Below, one piece after another: positions 1 through 9,700 of a stretch of DNA of 34,838 nucleotides (positions within the stretch are counted from its first letter, which is position 1; the number at the start of each line of letters is the position of its first letter). Both the position numbers and the translations under genes were made by a program. The stretch covers positions 1 to 34,838 of the forward strand of contig JAILCT010000078.1 of NCBI GenBank assembly GCA_024690425.1, written 5' to 3'. This DNA comes from Lachnospiraceae bacterium. Lineage in GTDB: Bacteria > Bacillota_A > Clostridia > Lachnospirales > Lachnospiraceae. The notes below the pieces were generated by a model, which was not told the origin of the DNA, ran no database searches, and worked only from the letters and a program-made list of their open reading frames with translations.

Positions 1-72
1 CAGCTCGTAGCGGAATCGAACCGCTGTTTCCGCCGTGAGAGGGCGGCGTCTTAACCGCTTGACCAACGAGCC
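1..72 (-). tRNA. tRNA-Glu (anticodon CTC)
   Basis: On the minus strand this folds as a 72-nt tRNA. The acceptor arm GGCTCGT pairs with ACGAGCT, with one G-U at the first pair. The anticodon stem CCGCC/GGCGG encloses loop CTCTCAC, giving anticodon CTC for GAG codons. The T-arm contains GGTTCGATTCC. The window begins exactly at the discriminator base, so whether CCA is encoded cannot be seen. A near-consensus promoter lies about 50 nt upstream. Confidence 0.95.
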
Positions 73-121
73 ATTATGTCAGATCCATATTTCCTTGGGT
101 TGGGCTTTGTCCGACCTGCAT

Positions 122-150
122 AGTATACTAAAAACGCTTTGATTATGCAA
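122..150 (-). promoter_or_regulatory. Promoter of tRNA-Glu
   Basis: Minus-strand TTGCAT (145-150), a 17-nt spacer, then TATACT (122-127). It lies about 50 nt upstream of the tRNA and downstream of the xfp hairpin, so the tRNA appears to have its own sigma-A promoter. Confidence 0.75.
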
Positions 151-185
151 GCCTTTTTTCATATTCTTTTAAAGTTTTTATTATT

Positions 186-213
186 CAGGGCTCTCCTAAA
201 CGGGAGAGCCCTG
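186..213 (-). terminator. Hairpin downstream of xfp, probable terminator
   Basis: A perfect 11-bp stem (186-196 with 203-213) with a 6-nt loop starts 27 nt past the xfp stop. No U-tract follows it on the minus strand (AATAATAAAAAC instead), so intrinsic termination is not certain. It could equally protect the mRNA 3' end. Confidence 0.5.
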
Positions 214-239
214 TTATCATACATGATCTAAGCTTATTT

Positions 240-2600
240 TTAAGCTTCCCATTTCCACTCGCGAACCTGTGGAAGATCGAGGCCGTACTCTGCTATGTAC
301 TGGTCATGCTCAACCAGGGTATCACGCATCTTCTGGAGAAGGTATGCGCCGCGGTTACCGAGTTGAGGCAGGTGATTGACGATATCCATTACAAGATGGA
401 ACCTGTCGATCTCATTCTGGACCCTCATGTCGAAAGGAGTCGTAATGGTACCCTCTTCAAGGTATCCGTGAACACTTAAGTTACGGTTGTGCCTTGTATA
501 TGTAAGCTCGTGGATGAGCTTGGGATAACCGTGGAAAGCGAATATTATAGGCTTATCCTTTGTAAAGAGTGAATCATATTCGATATCGGTAAGTCCGTGA
601 GGATGCTTGGTGTGATCTATAAGCTTCATAAGGTCAACGATATTCACGAAGCGTACCTTAACCTCAGGAAGATACTCACGAAGTATGGTAACAGCCGCAA
701 GAGCTTCCTTGGTAGGCGTATCACCGCAGCATGCAAGTACTACATCAGGCTCCTGCCCGGCATCATTGCTCGCCCAGTCCCAGATACCTATTCCCTGGGT
801 ACAGTGCTTAACCGCCTGCTCCATGGTCAGCCACTGCTGGCTGGGATGCTTACTTGCTATTATAACGTTAACGTAATTCTTACTCCTTATACAGTGATCG
901 AAGCATGACAGTAAGCAGTTGGCATCCGGCGGAAGATACATACGTACCACATCCGCCTTCTTGTTGGCAATATGGTCAAGGAAACCGGGATCCTGATGGG
1001 TAAACCCGTTATGATCCTGCTGCCATACATTTGATGTAAGGATAAGGTTTAAGGAAGCTATCTCCTCTCTCCAGTAAAGATCATTGCATACCTTGAGCCA
1101 CTTGGCATGCTGGGCACACATCGAATCAACGACACGGATGAAGGCTTCGTATGAAGCGAAGAATCCATGACGTCCGGTAAGAAGGTATCCTTCAAGCCAG
1201 CCCTCACACATATGCTCAGACAGGTATGAGTCCATGATACGACCGTCTGTTGCAAGGTCTTCATCAGCCTCATGGTACTGAGCATTCCAGTCACGCTTGG
1301 TCTCTTCAAATACCTTGTAGAGGCGGTTACTCATCGTCTCATCGGGACCGAATATACGGAAGTTCTTGGATTCTTTATTGAGCTTGAAGATATCACGTAC
1401 GAATCCGCCAAGCTCGATCATATCCTGCTTCTCGACCGCACCGGGAGCAGGTACGTCAACAGCGTAATCCTTAAAATCAGGAAGACGTAAGTCACGAAGG
1501 AGCTTACCGCCATTGGCATGAGGGTTAGCGGATATCCTGCGGTCACCCTTGGGAGCTATATAACGGTATTTCTCAAGGAGCTGTCCCTGCTCGTCGAAAA
1601 GCTCATCGGGCTTATAGGAAAGCAGCCACTCCTTTAAAAGGTCAAGGTGCTCGGGCTTCTCCATGGTGATGGGAACCTGATGGGCACGGAATGAACCCTC
1701 TACCCTGAGTCCGTCAACAACCTTGGGACCTGTCCATCCCTTGGGAGTACGAAGAACGATCATAGGCCAGAAAGGACGCTCTGTATTGCCGTTCTCTCTT
1801 GCTTCCTTCTGGATCTCCTTGATCCTCTCGATACATGTATCAACAGCTTCAGCCATGAGCTTATGCATCTCCATGGGGTCATCGCCCTCAACGAAGATGG
1901 GCTTCCAGCCGTAACCATGGAAGAGGCTTGCCACTTCTTCATGGGTTATATGTGATAATACGGTAGGATTGCTTATCTTATACTCGTTAAGATGGAGTAT
2001 GGGAAGAACCGCACCGTCGTTAGCCGCATTCAAGAACTTATTTGAGTGCCATGCTGTTGCAAGAGGGCCTGTCTCAGCCTCACCGTCACCTACGATGACT
2101 GTAGCTATAAGATCGGGATTATCAAATACCGCACCGAATGCATGGGCTATCGAATAACCAAGCTCACCACCCTCGTTTATGGAACCGGGAGTCTCAGGAG
2201 CAACGTGGCTTGAGATACCACCCGGGAATGAGAACTGCTTGTTTAATTTCTTAAGGCCTTCAAGATCCCTTGAAATATTGGGATAAACCTCAGAATAGGT
2301 TCCCTCAAGGTATGAGTTGGCAACAAAGAAGTTGCCGCCGTGACCGGGACCCGAAATAAGGATCATATCAAGGTCATACTTGTTGATCGCACGGTTCATA
2401 TGGGCATATACAAAGTTCTGTCCGGGAACCGTTCCCCAATGTCCTACTATCTTCTTCTTGATCTGCTCCCTTGTAAGGGGCTCCCTTAACATGGGATTGT
2501 CAAGAAGATAAAGCTGTGTTGCAGCTATATAGTTAGCCGCACGCCAATAAGCATTTAAGTCTGATAAGTACTGCTCGGTTGAAAATGTGTCATTTGCCAT
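240..2600 (-). CDS. xfp: Xylulose-5-phosphate/fructose-6-phosphate phosphoketolase
   Basis: A thiamine-diphosphate (ThDP) enzyme that cleaves xylulose 5-phosphate, and often fructose 6-phosphate, with phosphate to acetyl phosphate plus glyceraldehyde 3-phosphate or erythrose 4-phosphate. The 786-aa length is normal for the family. Visible motifs are [10 protein letters not shown] (54-63), GPGHGG (84-89), the phosphoketolase signature EGGELGY (143-149) and the ThDP/Mg site GDGEAETGP (171-179). The ATG follows a GGAGAG ribosome binding site. It stands alone, about 135 nt after purC, with a hairpin behind it. Family membership is certain. Preference for the C5 or C6 substrate cannot be told from the sequence. 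It would feed acetate formation alongside the Por operon upstream. Confidence 0.97.
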   Translation of the reverse strand: MANDTFSTEQYLSDLNAYWRAANYIAATQLYLLDNPMLREPLTREQIKKKIVGHWGTVPGQNFVYAHMNRAINKYDLDMILISGPGHGGNFFVANSYLEGTYSEVYPNISRDLEGLKKLNKQFSFPGGISSHVAPETPGSINEGGELGYSIAHAFGAVFDNPDLIATVIVGDGEAETGPLATAWHSNKFLNAANDGAVLPILHLNEYKISNPTVLSHITHEEVASLFHGYGWKPIFVEGDDPMEMHKLMAEAVDTCIERIKEIQKEARENGNTERPFWPMIVLRTPKGWTGPKVVDGLRVEGSFRAHQVPITMEKPEHLDLLKEWLLSYKPDELFDEQGQLLEKYRYIAPKGDRRISANPHANGGKLLRDLRLPDFKDYAVDVPAPGAVEKQDMIELGGFVRDIFKLNKESKNFRIFGPDETMSNRLYKVFEETKRDWNAQYHEADEDLATDGRIMDSYLSEHMCEGWLEGYLLTGRHGFFASYEAFIRVVDSMCAQHAKWLKVCNDLYWREEIASLNLILTSNVWQQDHNGFTHQDPGFLDHIANKKADVVRMYLPPDANCLLSCFDHCIRSKNYVNVIIASKHPSQQWLTMEQAVKHCTQGIGIWDWASNDAGQEPDVVLACCGDTPTKEALAAVTILREYLPEVKVRFVNIVDLMKLIDHTKHPHGLTDIEYDSLFTKDKPIIFAFHGYPKLIHELTYTRHNRNLSVHGYLEEGTITTPFDMRVQNEIDRFHLVMDIVNHLPQLGNRGAYLLQKMRDTLVEHDQYIAEYGLDLPQVREWKWEA

Positions 2601-2671
2601 AGCATCTCTCTCCTTCCTTTATTTCCGGGACATAGTATAATTCATCCACCAAACAAATATAATAGCCAAAA

Positions 2672-2684
2672 GGTAAAATTTACC
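2672..2684. promoter_or_regulatory. Palindrome upstream of xfp, possible operator
   Basis: GGTAAAATTTACC is a perfect 13-bp palindrome 72-84 nt upstream of the xfp start. A minus-strand TATACT (2634-2639) is a candidate -10, but no good -35 sits 16-18 nt before it. The palindrome lies just upstream of where the -35 would be, a position suited to an activator. The regulator is unknown. Confidence 0.35.
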
Positions 2685-2717
2685 ATATTTTGACTTTTAT
2701 TTTTGTGCACTATCACC

Positions 2718-2735
2718 TATCAGCGGGAACTGATA
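2718..2735 (-). other. Short hairpin directly after the purC stop
   Basis: TATCAG and CTGATA can form a 6-bp stem around a 6-nt loop, ending next to the purC stop codon. No U-tract follows, so it is at most a weak end-of-operon structure. Confidence 0.25.
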
Positions 2736-3614
2736 TCATATTTGTAATTCTTTTCCCGTTAATAACTTATAACCCTGAAGATATTTATCTATAGTCTTAT
2801 CCACGATCTCCTGAGGAAGCGTCCAGTTATGACCTTCGTTGCCCTTAAGCCAGTCCCTTGCGAACTGCTTGTCAAATGAGGGCTGTGAATGCCCTGCTTC
2901 GTATCCGTCTGCCGGCCAGAAACGTGAGCTGTCCGGTGTAAGCATCTCATCACCGATGACGATTTTACCATCCTCATCAAGGCCGAACTCGAACTTGGTA
3001 TCCGCTATGATAATCCCCTTTGTAAGGGCATAATCGGCACATTTCTTATAGAGGGCGATCGTATAGTCGCGAAGCTTTGATGCGTACTCTTCTCCCTTGC
3101 CCGGGAACCTGTCTTCAAGGTATTTGACCGACTGCTCATAGCTTATGTTCTCATCATGATCACCGATCTCAGCCTTGGTCGATGGTGTGTATATGGGCTC
3201 GGGAAGCTTATCAGATTCCTTAAGGCCTTCGGGAAGCTTAATACCGCACACTGTGCCGTCCTTAACATAGCTTGCCCATCCGCTTCCTGTGATATATCCT
3301 CTGACGATACACTCAACAGGGAGCATGGTAAGCTTCTTTACCATCATGCTGTTCCCGGTAAATTCGGGTTTTCTGAAAAACTCGGGCATATCGTTGACAT
3401 CGGTTGATATCATGTGGTTGGGAAGGATATCCTTTGTCATATCAAACCAGAACCTGGACATCTGAGTAAGGACCGCTCCCTTCTTCGTTACCTTATTGTT
3501 AAGGATCACGTCAAAGCAGCTTATCCTGTCTGTCGCAACCAGTATAAGGGCTTCTCCGATATCGTAGATCTCCCTTACCTTGCCTTCCTTGATCGGCTTG
3601 TAATCAGTACTCAT
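2736..3614 (-). CDS. purC: Phosphoribosylaminoimidazole-succinocarboxamide synthase (SAICAR synthetase)
   Basis: Catalyses ATP-dependent joining of aspartate to CAIR, giving SAICAR in purine biosynthesis. Seen: N-terminal GKVREIY (11-17) of the ATP-grasp-like fold, signature VECIVRGYITGS (100-111), signature ADTKFEFG (204-211) and TPDSSRFW (226-233). At 292 aa it belongs to the longer, Ade1-like class rather than the roughly 240-aa class of E. coli and Bacillus. The ATG has an AAAGGAG site. It starts 31 nt after porB with no terminator between, so it is probably the last gene of the por transcript. No other pur gene is in the window. Confidence 0.97.
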   Translation of the reverse strand: MSTDYKPIKEGKVREIYDIGEALILVATDRISCFDVILNNKVTKKGAVLTQMSRFWFDMTKDILPNHMISTDVNDMPEFFRKPEFTGNSMMVKKLTMLPVECIVRGYITGSGWASYVKDGTVCGIKLPEGLKESDKLPEPIYTPSTKAEIGDHDENISYEQSVKYLEDRFPGKGEEYASKLRDYTIALYKKCADYALTKGIIIADTKFEFGLDEDGKIVIGDEMLTPDSSRFWPADGYEAGHSQPSFDKQFARDWLKGNEGHNWTLPQEIVDKTIDKYLQGYKLLTGKELQI

Positions 3615-3645
3615 AGCTTATCTCCTTTATATAAAACACAATTAA

Positions 3646-4584
3646 CTATCTCGCACACCTGTACTGGAGGTCTTCCCAGCGCCTGTCGACCTCGTTCTGG
3701 AACTGTACGATAAGGTCCTCATTACCCTTCTTAAAGAGGTGCTTAAACCTTCCCTGCTCCCTTAAGAAGTCCTCGATGGGAAGCTTCTTCTTAGGCTCAT
3801 AGTTAAGTATCCACTTACCGTGGTCGACCTCAAAGAGCGGCCAGTAACAGGTCTCGACTCCCAGCTTGCATATCTTCATTATCTCGGAGGTCTCATACCG
3901 CCATCCCCTGGGACAGGGTGCCATTATATTGAGGAATGCCGCTCCTTCTGTGTAAATAGCCTTCTCTGATTTCTCATACATATCCTTGAAGTTCTGGGTA
4001 AGCGTTGTCTGGGCAACATAGGGAACATCATGCTCGGCTATTATCGCTGCAAGATCCTTGCGGTTCTGCATCTTACCGTTAGACTGACTTCCTACGGGTG
4101 TTGTCGTTGTATCGGCATACATGGGTGTTGCGGACGACCTCTGGATACCCGTGTTCATGTATGCTCCGTTGTCATAGCATACATATACAAGGTCATGGCC
4201 ACGCTCCATGGCACCTGACAGTGACTGGAAACCTATATCATATGTTCCTCCGTCTCCGCCGAAGGTTATGAACTTGAAGTTCTCCTTCTCTGAAAGCTTG
4301 CCCCTCTTCTTAAGGGCACGATAAGCCGTCTCAACGCCCGATAATGTTGCACCTGCATTCTCAAAGGCATTGTGTATATATGAATCCTCCCATGCCGTAT
4401 AAGGGTACATGAAGGTTGATACTTCAAGGCATCCCGTTGCATTACCGATAACGGCATGATCTCCTTCATGAAGGGCTCTTAACACTCCCCTTACAGCTAT
4501 CGTGGCACCGCATCCGGCGCACATCCTGTGTCCCGCAGCAAGACGCTCGGGCTTGTTCATTACTTCTTTTAAATTATAAGCCAT
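3646..4584 (-). CDS. porB: 2-oxoacid (pyruvate):ferredoxin oxidoreductase, beta subunit
   Basis: ThDP-binding subunit of a four-subunit 2-oxoacid:ferredoxin oxidoreductase, which oxidises pyruvate and CoA to acetyl-CoA and CO2 and reduces ferredoxin. The 312-aa chain shows the iron-sulfur cysteines CAGCG (22-26), C52 in NATGCLE and a further Cys in APCPRGW. It also has the ThDP/Mg motif GDGGTYDIG (110-118) and NTGIQRS. It lies 11 nt after porA. Pyruvate is the most likely substrate. A branched-chain 2-oxoacid enzyme (Vor) has the same subunit layout and cannot be excluded by eye. Confidence 0.93.
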   Translation of the reverse strand: MAYNLKEVMNKPERLAAGHRMCAGCGATIAVRGVLRALHEGDHAVIGNATGCLEVSTFMYPYTAWEDSYIHNAFENAGATLSGVETAYRALKKRGKLSEKENFKFITFGGDGGTYDIGFQSLSGAMERGHDLVYVCYDNGAYMNTGIQRSSATPMYADTTTTPVGSQSNGKMQNRKDLAAIIAEHDVPYVAQTTLTQNFKDMYEKSEKAIYTEGAAFLNIMAPCPRGWRYETSEIMKICKLGVETCYWPLFEVDHGKWILNYEPKKKLPIEDFLREQGRFKHLFKKGNEDLIVQFQNEVDRRWEDLQYRCAR

Positions 4585-4595
4585 TCCCGCGCCTC

Positions 4596-5777
4596 CTAGT
4601 CTCTTAATCCTATATATCTGTACTGTTCCAATTCAGTTCCGTTCTTGACAACATCTTCAAGCTCGCCGAATATCTCATATACATGGTCGACGGTAAAGTC
4701 ACGTCCCGCAAGTCCGTAGATATAACTTACGGCTTCTGTGTTTACCTTATACTTGAACAATGCCGCACACACTTCCATTGACAGGGGGCCGCCATTACCG
4801 TTATAAGGCTCACACCTGTCCATGATGGCCAGGCACTTGCAGTTCCTTAAGGCATCGGCAAGCTCTTTTGCAGGGAATGGCCTGAATACGCGAAGTTTTA
4901 TGATCCCGACCTTCATTCCCTTCTCTCTTAAGTCATCGCAGGCCTGCTTGGCAGTTCCTGCCGCCGATCCCATGATAAGCATTATATAATCGGCATCTTC
5001 CGTTCTGTATTCCTCAAAGAGTCCGTATTTGCGGCCTGATATCCTCTCGAAATTCTTCGCAACCTTAAGGATGACATCCTTGGACCTCTCCATGGCAAGT
5101 TCCTGATTCTTCTTGGCTTCCATGGCGTAATTGGAAACGGAATAAGGTCCCACCGATACGGGCTTCCCGGGGTTGAGCAGCCATTCTTCTGGCTCATATG
5201 TTCCGACAAAGTCCTTAACCGTGTCATCATCAAGAAGCTCTATGTTCTGAACAGCATGTGATGTAATGAATCCGTCCTGGCATATCATAATAGGAAGATG
5301 TACATTCTTATCTTCGGCTATCGGATAAGCCTGGATGAAATTATCGTAAGCCTCCTGGTTGGTCTCGGCATAGATCTGTATCCATCCCGTATCCCTTGCT
5401 CCCATGGAGTCGGAATGATCGCAGTTGATGTTTATGGGACCCGATAACGTACGGTTTACGAGAGCCAGGGCACATGGCATGCGGTTACTTGCAGCAACGA
5501 GCAGTTCCTCCCACATAAGGGCCAGTCCACAGCTTGATGTGGCTGTTAGGGACCTTGCTCCGGCAGCCTGTGCTCCTATTGTCGCACTCATCGACGAATG
5601 CTCGGATTCCACAGGGATGAACTCGGTGTCCATCTGTCCGTTTGCTATATAGGTAGATACCATCTGGGGTATCTCGGTTGAAGGTGTTATCGGGAATGCA
5701 GGCATCACATCCGGATTAACCTGACGGATCGCGTAAGCAACGGCCTCGTTCCCTGACATTCTGTCTTTCTTAGGCAT
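4596..5777 (-). CDS. porA: 2-oxoacid (pyruvate):ferredoxin oxidoreductase, alpha subunit
   Basis: Subunit carrying the pyrimidine-binding and transketolase C-terminal-like domains of the oxidoreductase. It has the family opening NEAVAYAIRQVNPDVMPAFP followed by ITPSTEIPQ near residues 31-39, the region contacting ThDP across the alpha/beta interface. The 393-aa length is normal. The ATG directly follows the TAG of porD with no spacer, and its ribosome site (GGAGGGA) lies inside porD, so the two are translationally coupled. As with porB, pyruvate is inferred rather than proven. Confidence 0.93.
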   Translation of the reverse strand: MPKKDRMSGNEAVAYAIRQVNPDVMPAFPITPSTEIPQMVSTYIANGQMDTEFIPVESEHSSMSATIGAQAAGARSLTATSSCGLALMWEELLVAASNRMPCALALVNRTLSGPININCDHSDSMGARDTGWIQIYAETNQEAYDNFIQAYPIAEDKNVHLPIMICQDGFITSHAVQNIELLDDDTVKDFVGTYEPEEWLLNPGKPVSVGPYSVSNYAMEAKKNQELAMERSKDVILKVAKNFERISGRKYGLFEEYRTEDADYIMLIMGSAAGTAKQACDDLREKGMKVGIIKLRVFRPFPAKELADALRNCKCLAIMDRCEPYNGNGGPLSMEVCAALFKYKVNTEAVSYIYGLAGRDFTVDHVYEIFGELEDVVKNGTELEQYRYIGLRD

Positions 5778-6080
5778 CTACATTCCCTCCCTCATCGTGA
5801 TTGCTCCGAAGGGGCAGACCTTCTCACAGATGCCGCATCCCTTGCAGTGATCATAGTCAAAATCAAGCCTTAATGAATCCTCTACGGGAATGCTGCCGTC
5901 TGGACACACGGGGGCACACAAGAGGCACTGCTTGCACTTTTCCTTATCAAATACCGGTGTCATTGTCCTCCACTCACCCGTATTGAATTCCTTGCTCGTT
6001 CCTGCCGCAAACATCATAAGTCCTTCGGTAAGCTTCTGATGCGGCGTTGTTTCATTTATCTTCTTAACATCTGTTCTCAT
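5778..6080 (-). CDS. porD: 2-oxoacid (pyruvate):ferredoxin oxidoreductase, delta subunit (ferredoxin-like)
   Basis: A 100-aa electron-transfer subunit with two [4Fe-4S] motifs in its second half, CKQCLLCAPVCP and CKGCGICEKVCP. It passes electrons from the catalytic core to soluble ferredoxin. It sits between porC (17-nt gap) and porA (zero gap), matching the gamma-delta-alpha-beta order of archaeal and Thermotoga Por operons. Confidence 0.94.
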   Translation of the reverse strand: MRTDVKKINETTPHQKLTEGLMMFAAGTSKEFNTGEWRTMTPVFDKEKCKQCLLCAPVCPDGSIPVEDSLRLDFDYDHCKGCGICEKVCPFGAITMREGM

Positions 6081-6097
6081 TGTTCTTCCTCATTCCA

Positions 6098-6685
6098 TTA
6101 TGCGATCAGCTGATCAGACAGGGCTTCGAAGGTCATTGTCAGGGCCTTCATGTTGCCTTCTATAACCTCGGGTTTCTTGGCGAACTTATGCTCATAAGAA
6201 GTCCTCATCTCCCTGATAAAGGCTTCCTTATCCATGACCTTGCTTACCCCAACCGCGGCTGCAAGCATCGGTGAATTGGGGAAGTTCTTCCCAAGGGTCT
6301 CAACAGATATCTTCCTTGCATCAACGGTGTATACCCGTCCCTTATATCCGTTCAGCAAAGGGATCACATCTTCCCTGCTTCCCGGTGTATTTATAATGAT
6401 GGCACCGTCTTCCTTAAGGCCTGCAGTCACATCCACAGAATGAAGAAGGGTCTCATCCACCACGACAACCAGATCCGGTGTATAGATATTCGAATGAACC
6501 CTTATCTCCTCCCTGCTTATCCTGTTATAAGCAGTAATAGGCGCTCCCATCCTCTCGGGTCCGTATTCCGGAAACCCCTGGACAAAAGCACCTGTCTTAA
6601 AGGCTACATCCGCAAGCAGGAGGGCTGCCGTTTTGGCTCCCTGTCCGCCGCGTCCGTGCCAGCGTATTTCAAGTCCCTGACTCAT
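6098..6685 (-). CDS. porC: 2-oxoacid (pyruvate):ferredoxin oxidoreductase, gamma subunit
   Basis: First gene of the por operon, encoding the gamma (CoA-binding-region) subunit. The protein begins MSQGLEIRWHGRGGQGAKTA and carries the family RGGQG motif, then GFPEYGPERMGAPITAYNRI. I chose the ATG at 6685 (195 aa). It has a GGAG ribosome site (AAGGAGAGTACA before the ATG) and matches the family N-terminus. The reading frame stays open for 25 more codons to 6760, but that extension runs through the promoter and is not family-like. Confidence 0.93.
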   Translation of the reverse strand: MSQGLEIRWHGRGGQGAKTAALLLADVAFKTGAFVQGFPEYGPERMGAPITAYNRISREEIRVHSNIYTPDLVVVVDETLLHSVDVTAGLKEDGAIIINTPGSREDVIPLLNGYKGRVYTVDARKISVETLGKNFPNSPMLAAAVGVSKVMDKEAFIREMRTSYEHKFAKKPEVIEGNMKALTMTFEALSDQLIA

Positions 6686-6727
6686 TGTACTCTCCTTAAT
6701 CCATAATGATGTATACGAACATTTCCT

Positions 6728-6757
6728 ATTATATACACAGAAAAACTCCTGTGTAAA
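6728..6757 (-). promoter_or_regulatory. Promoter of the por operon with an embedded inverted repeat
   Basis: Minus-strand TTTACA (6752-6757), an 18-nt spacer and a perfect TATAAT (6728-6733). Within the spacer and the edge of the -35 lies a 7-bp inverted repeat with an 8-nt spacer, TACACAG/CTGTGTA (6734-6740 and 6749-6755). A protein bound there would block RNA polymerase. Confidence 0.7.
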
Positions 6758-6781
6758 CAATAAATTTAGTCCTTTATTCCC

Positions 6782-9700
6782 TTACTCCATCGCATAGATA
6801 TCGAAGAGTGACAATTGGTTCGATTCCGGCAGATCATCCAGAATACGAAGCCTTGACAGAGTCTCTATAACTGTATTGGAGACCTTGGTCCGGTCCCTGA
6901 AGTCATCCTTGCTTATGAATGGACCGTCCTTACAGGCATCAACTATTGATTCTGCCGCCTTGTCGCCCAATCCTTCTATGGAACCCAGATGCGGCATTAT
7001 CTTACCGTTGATGACCTGACACTTGTTGGCCTTTACCTTAAACAGATCTATGGGCATAAAGTCGTAACCGCGTGCATACATCTCCTGTACGAGCCGCATA
7101 TCCCTTAATTCATCCTGTTCCTTCTTACTTAATGAATCCTCCCTCTTCTTATAATCGGAAAGATTCTTCTCAAGCACCTCTCTGCCCATGCACATCTTCT
7201 CATAGGAGAAGCCCGAAGCACGGATGCTGAAGAAGGCCGCATAATATGCAAGCGGGTAATTGACCTTGTAATATGCTATCCTCCACGCCATCATGACATA
7301 GGCTGCCGCATGGGCCTTTGGGAACATGTACTTGATCTTCTCGCAGGACCATATATACCAGTCAGGGACATTATGATCTGTCATATCCTGCTTCCATGTC
7401 TCCCACTTATCGCACTTACCCTTGGCGATAATGCCCTTTCTGACATTCTCCATGATCTTGAAGGATTCCTCGGAATCAAGCCCCATATTGATAAGGTAGG
7501 TCATTATATCGTCTCGTGTACAGATACAGGTCGATATCGTCGCCTTGCCCTCCTCGATAAGGGTCTGGGCATTGCCCAGCCACACATCGGTACCATGAGA
7601 CAGGCCCGATATCCTGACAAGGTCCGAGAAAGCCTGAGGCTTCGCATCGATTACCATCTGCATGGCAAAATCAGTTCCGAACTCAGGTATCCCGAGTGTA
7701 CCAAGCTTGGTACCTCCTATGTCCGAGGGCTCTATCTTAAGTGCATTTGTATTCTGAAATAGGGACATGACATCCTTATCATCAAGGGGAACCTTCTGAG
7801 GATCCGTATCCGTTAAGTCCTGAAGCATCCTTATCATGGTAGGATCATCGTGTCCGAGTATATCAAGCTTCAACAGGTTATGGTCGATCGAATGGTAGTC
7901 AAAATGAGTGGTGACTATATCGGTGGTCATATCGTTAGCCGGATGCTGTATGGGCGTAAATGAATATATCTCATCTCCCACCGGAAGGACTATAATGCCT
8001 CCCGGATGCTGGCCGGTCGTCCTGTGGATGCCTGTACATCCCATGGTTATCCTGTTTATCTCACACGAGCGCTTCTTGACACCGCGCTCCTCGTAATAAT
8101 TCTTGACATATCCGTAGGCAGTCTTGTCGGCAAGGGTACCTATCGTTCCGGCCCTGAAGGTCTGACCGTCCCCGAATATTACCTCGGTGTACTTATGGGC
8201 CTTACTCTGGTATTCTCCGGAGAAGTTAAGATCGATATCGGGCTCCTTGTCCCCCTTAAATCCCAGGAAGGTCTCAAATGGAATATCAAATCCTTCCTTA
8301 TTAAGAGGTGTGCCGCAGACAGGGCATACCTTGTCCGGCATGTCGCAGCCTGCCCGTCCGGCATAAGCCTTCACCTCATCCGATTCAAAATCAACATAAT
8401 GGCATTTCGGACACAGATAATGCGGCGGCAGTGGATTAACCTCGGTAATACCTGCCATTGTCGCTACGAAGGAAGAACCGACCGAACCACGCGATCCGAC
8501 AAGATAACCATCCTCCATCGACTTCCACACAAGCTTCTGGGCGATTATGTACATAACGGCAAAACCGTTGCTGATGATCGAATTAAGTTCCCTCTCGAGC
8601 CTTGCCGAAACCTGCTCCGGAAGATCATCACCGTACATTTCGTGTGCCCTTGAATAACATATATCCCTGAGTATCTGGTCGGAATTCTCTATAACCGGCG
8701 GACACTTGTCGGGACGGACCGGTTCAATGCGGTCCACCATATCTGCGATAAGATTGGTATTGGTAACGACTATCTCATAAGCCTTGTCATAAGGAAGATA
8801 TGCGAATTCTTCAAGCATCTCCGCTGTAGTCCTAAGATAGAGAGGAGCCTGATCGTCCGCATCCTTGAAGCCCTTGCCTGCCATGATTATGCGCCTGTAT
8901 ATCTCATCTTCGGGATCAAGGAAGTGTACATCGCAGGTGGCTACTACTGGTTTACATAACTTCTCGCCCAGGCTTATGATCTTCTTATTTATATTTATAA
9001 GGTCTTCCCTTGAATTGACATTCTCATGATGGTCATCATTTATCATGTATTCATTATTGCCAAGGGGCTGTATCTCAAGATAATCATAGAAGGAGGCGAT
9101 CCGTGATATCTCCTCATCGCTCCTCTCATCCACGATGGCCCGGTACAGCTCTCCTGCTTCACAGGCAGATCCTATGATAAGGCCTTCCCTGTACTTATCA
9201 AGCAGGCTCTTGGGTATCCTCTGGTTCCTGTGGAAATACTTAAGATGCGACAGGGATACAAGCCTGTAGAGGTTCATCCTTCCAACCTCATTCTTGGCAA
9301 GTATTATCACATGATACGACATTGACTTGCGTATTATGTCAACCGAATTCCTGCCGAATTCCTCAAGTCCGGCAAGATCGTATATCCCCTGATCCTTAAG
9401 CATCCCGACCAGCTTGACGAAGATATGGGCCGTACATTCTGCATCATCCACTGCCCTGTGGTGATTCTCAAGTGATACCTTCAGCGCCTTCGCAACATGG
9501 TCAAGCTTGAACTTGCCAAGCTCCGGCAGCTGAGCCCTGGCCATTGCCACTGTATCAAGCACCGTGAAATCGGTCTCTATTGCAAGATCTGTTGCCTTCT
9601 GCCTTATAAAGCCGGTATCAAAGCCGGCATTATGGGCTACAAGCGAACATCCTTCGCTGAATTCAAGGAACTTAGGCAGAACCTCCGTTATAAAGGGGGC

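Noticed and set aside
6734..6755. Rex-binding site at the por promoter.
   Set aside because: The arms (TACACAG/CTGTGTA) and 8-nt spacing do not match the TTGTGA/TTAACA-type Rex consensus.
6686..6760. N-terminal extension of porC.
   Set aside because: It would run through the por promoter; the ATG at 6685 has a proper ribosome site and the family start.
8006..8653. Open frame of 215 codons on the plus strand.
   Set aside because: It is antisense to polC and has no recognisable domain.
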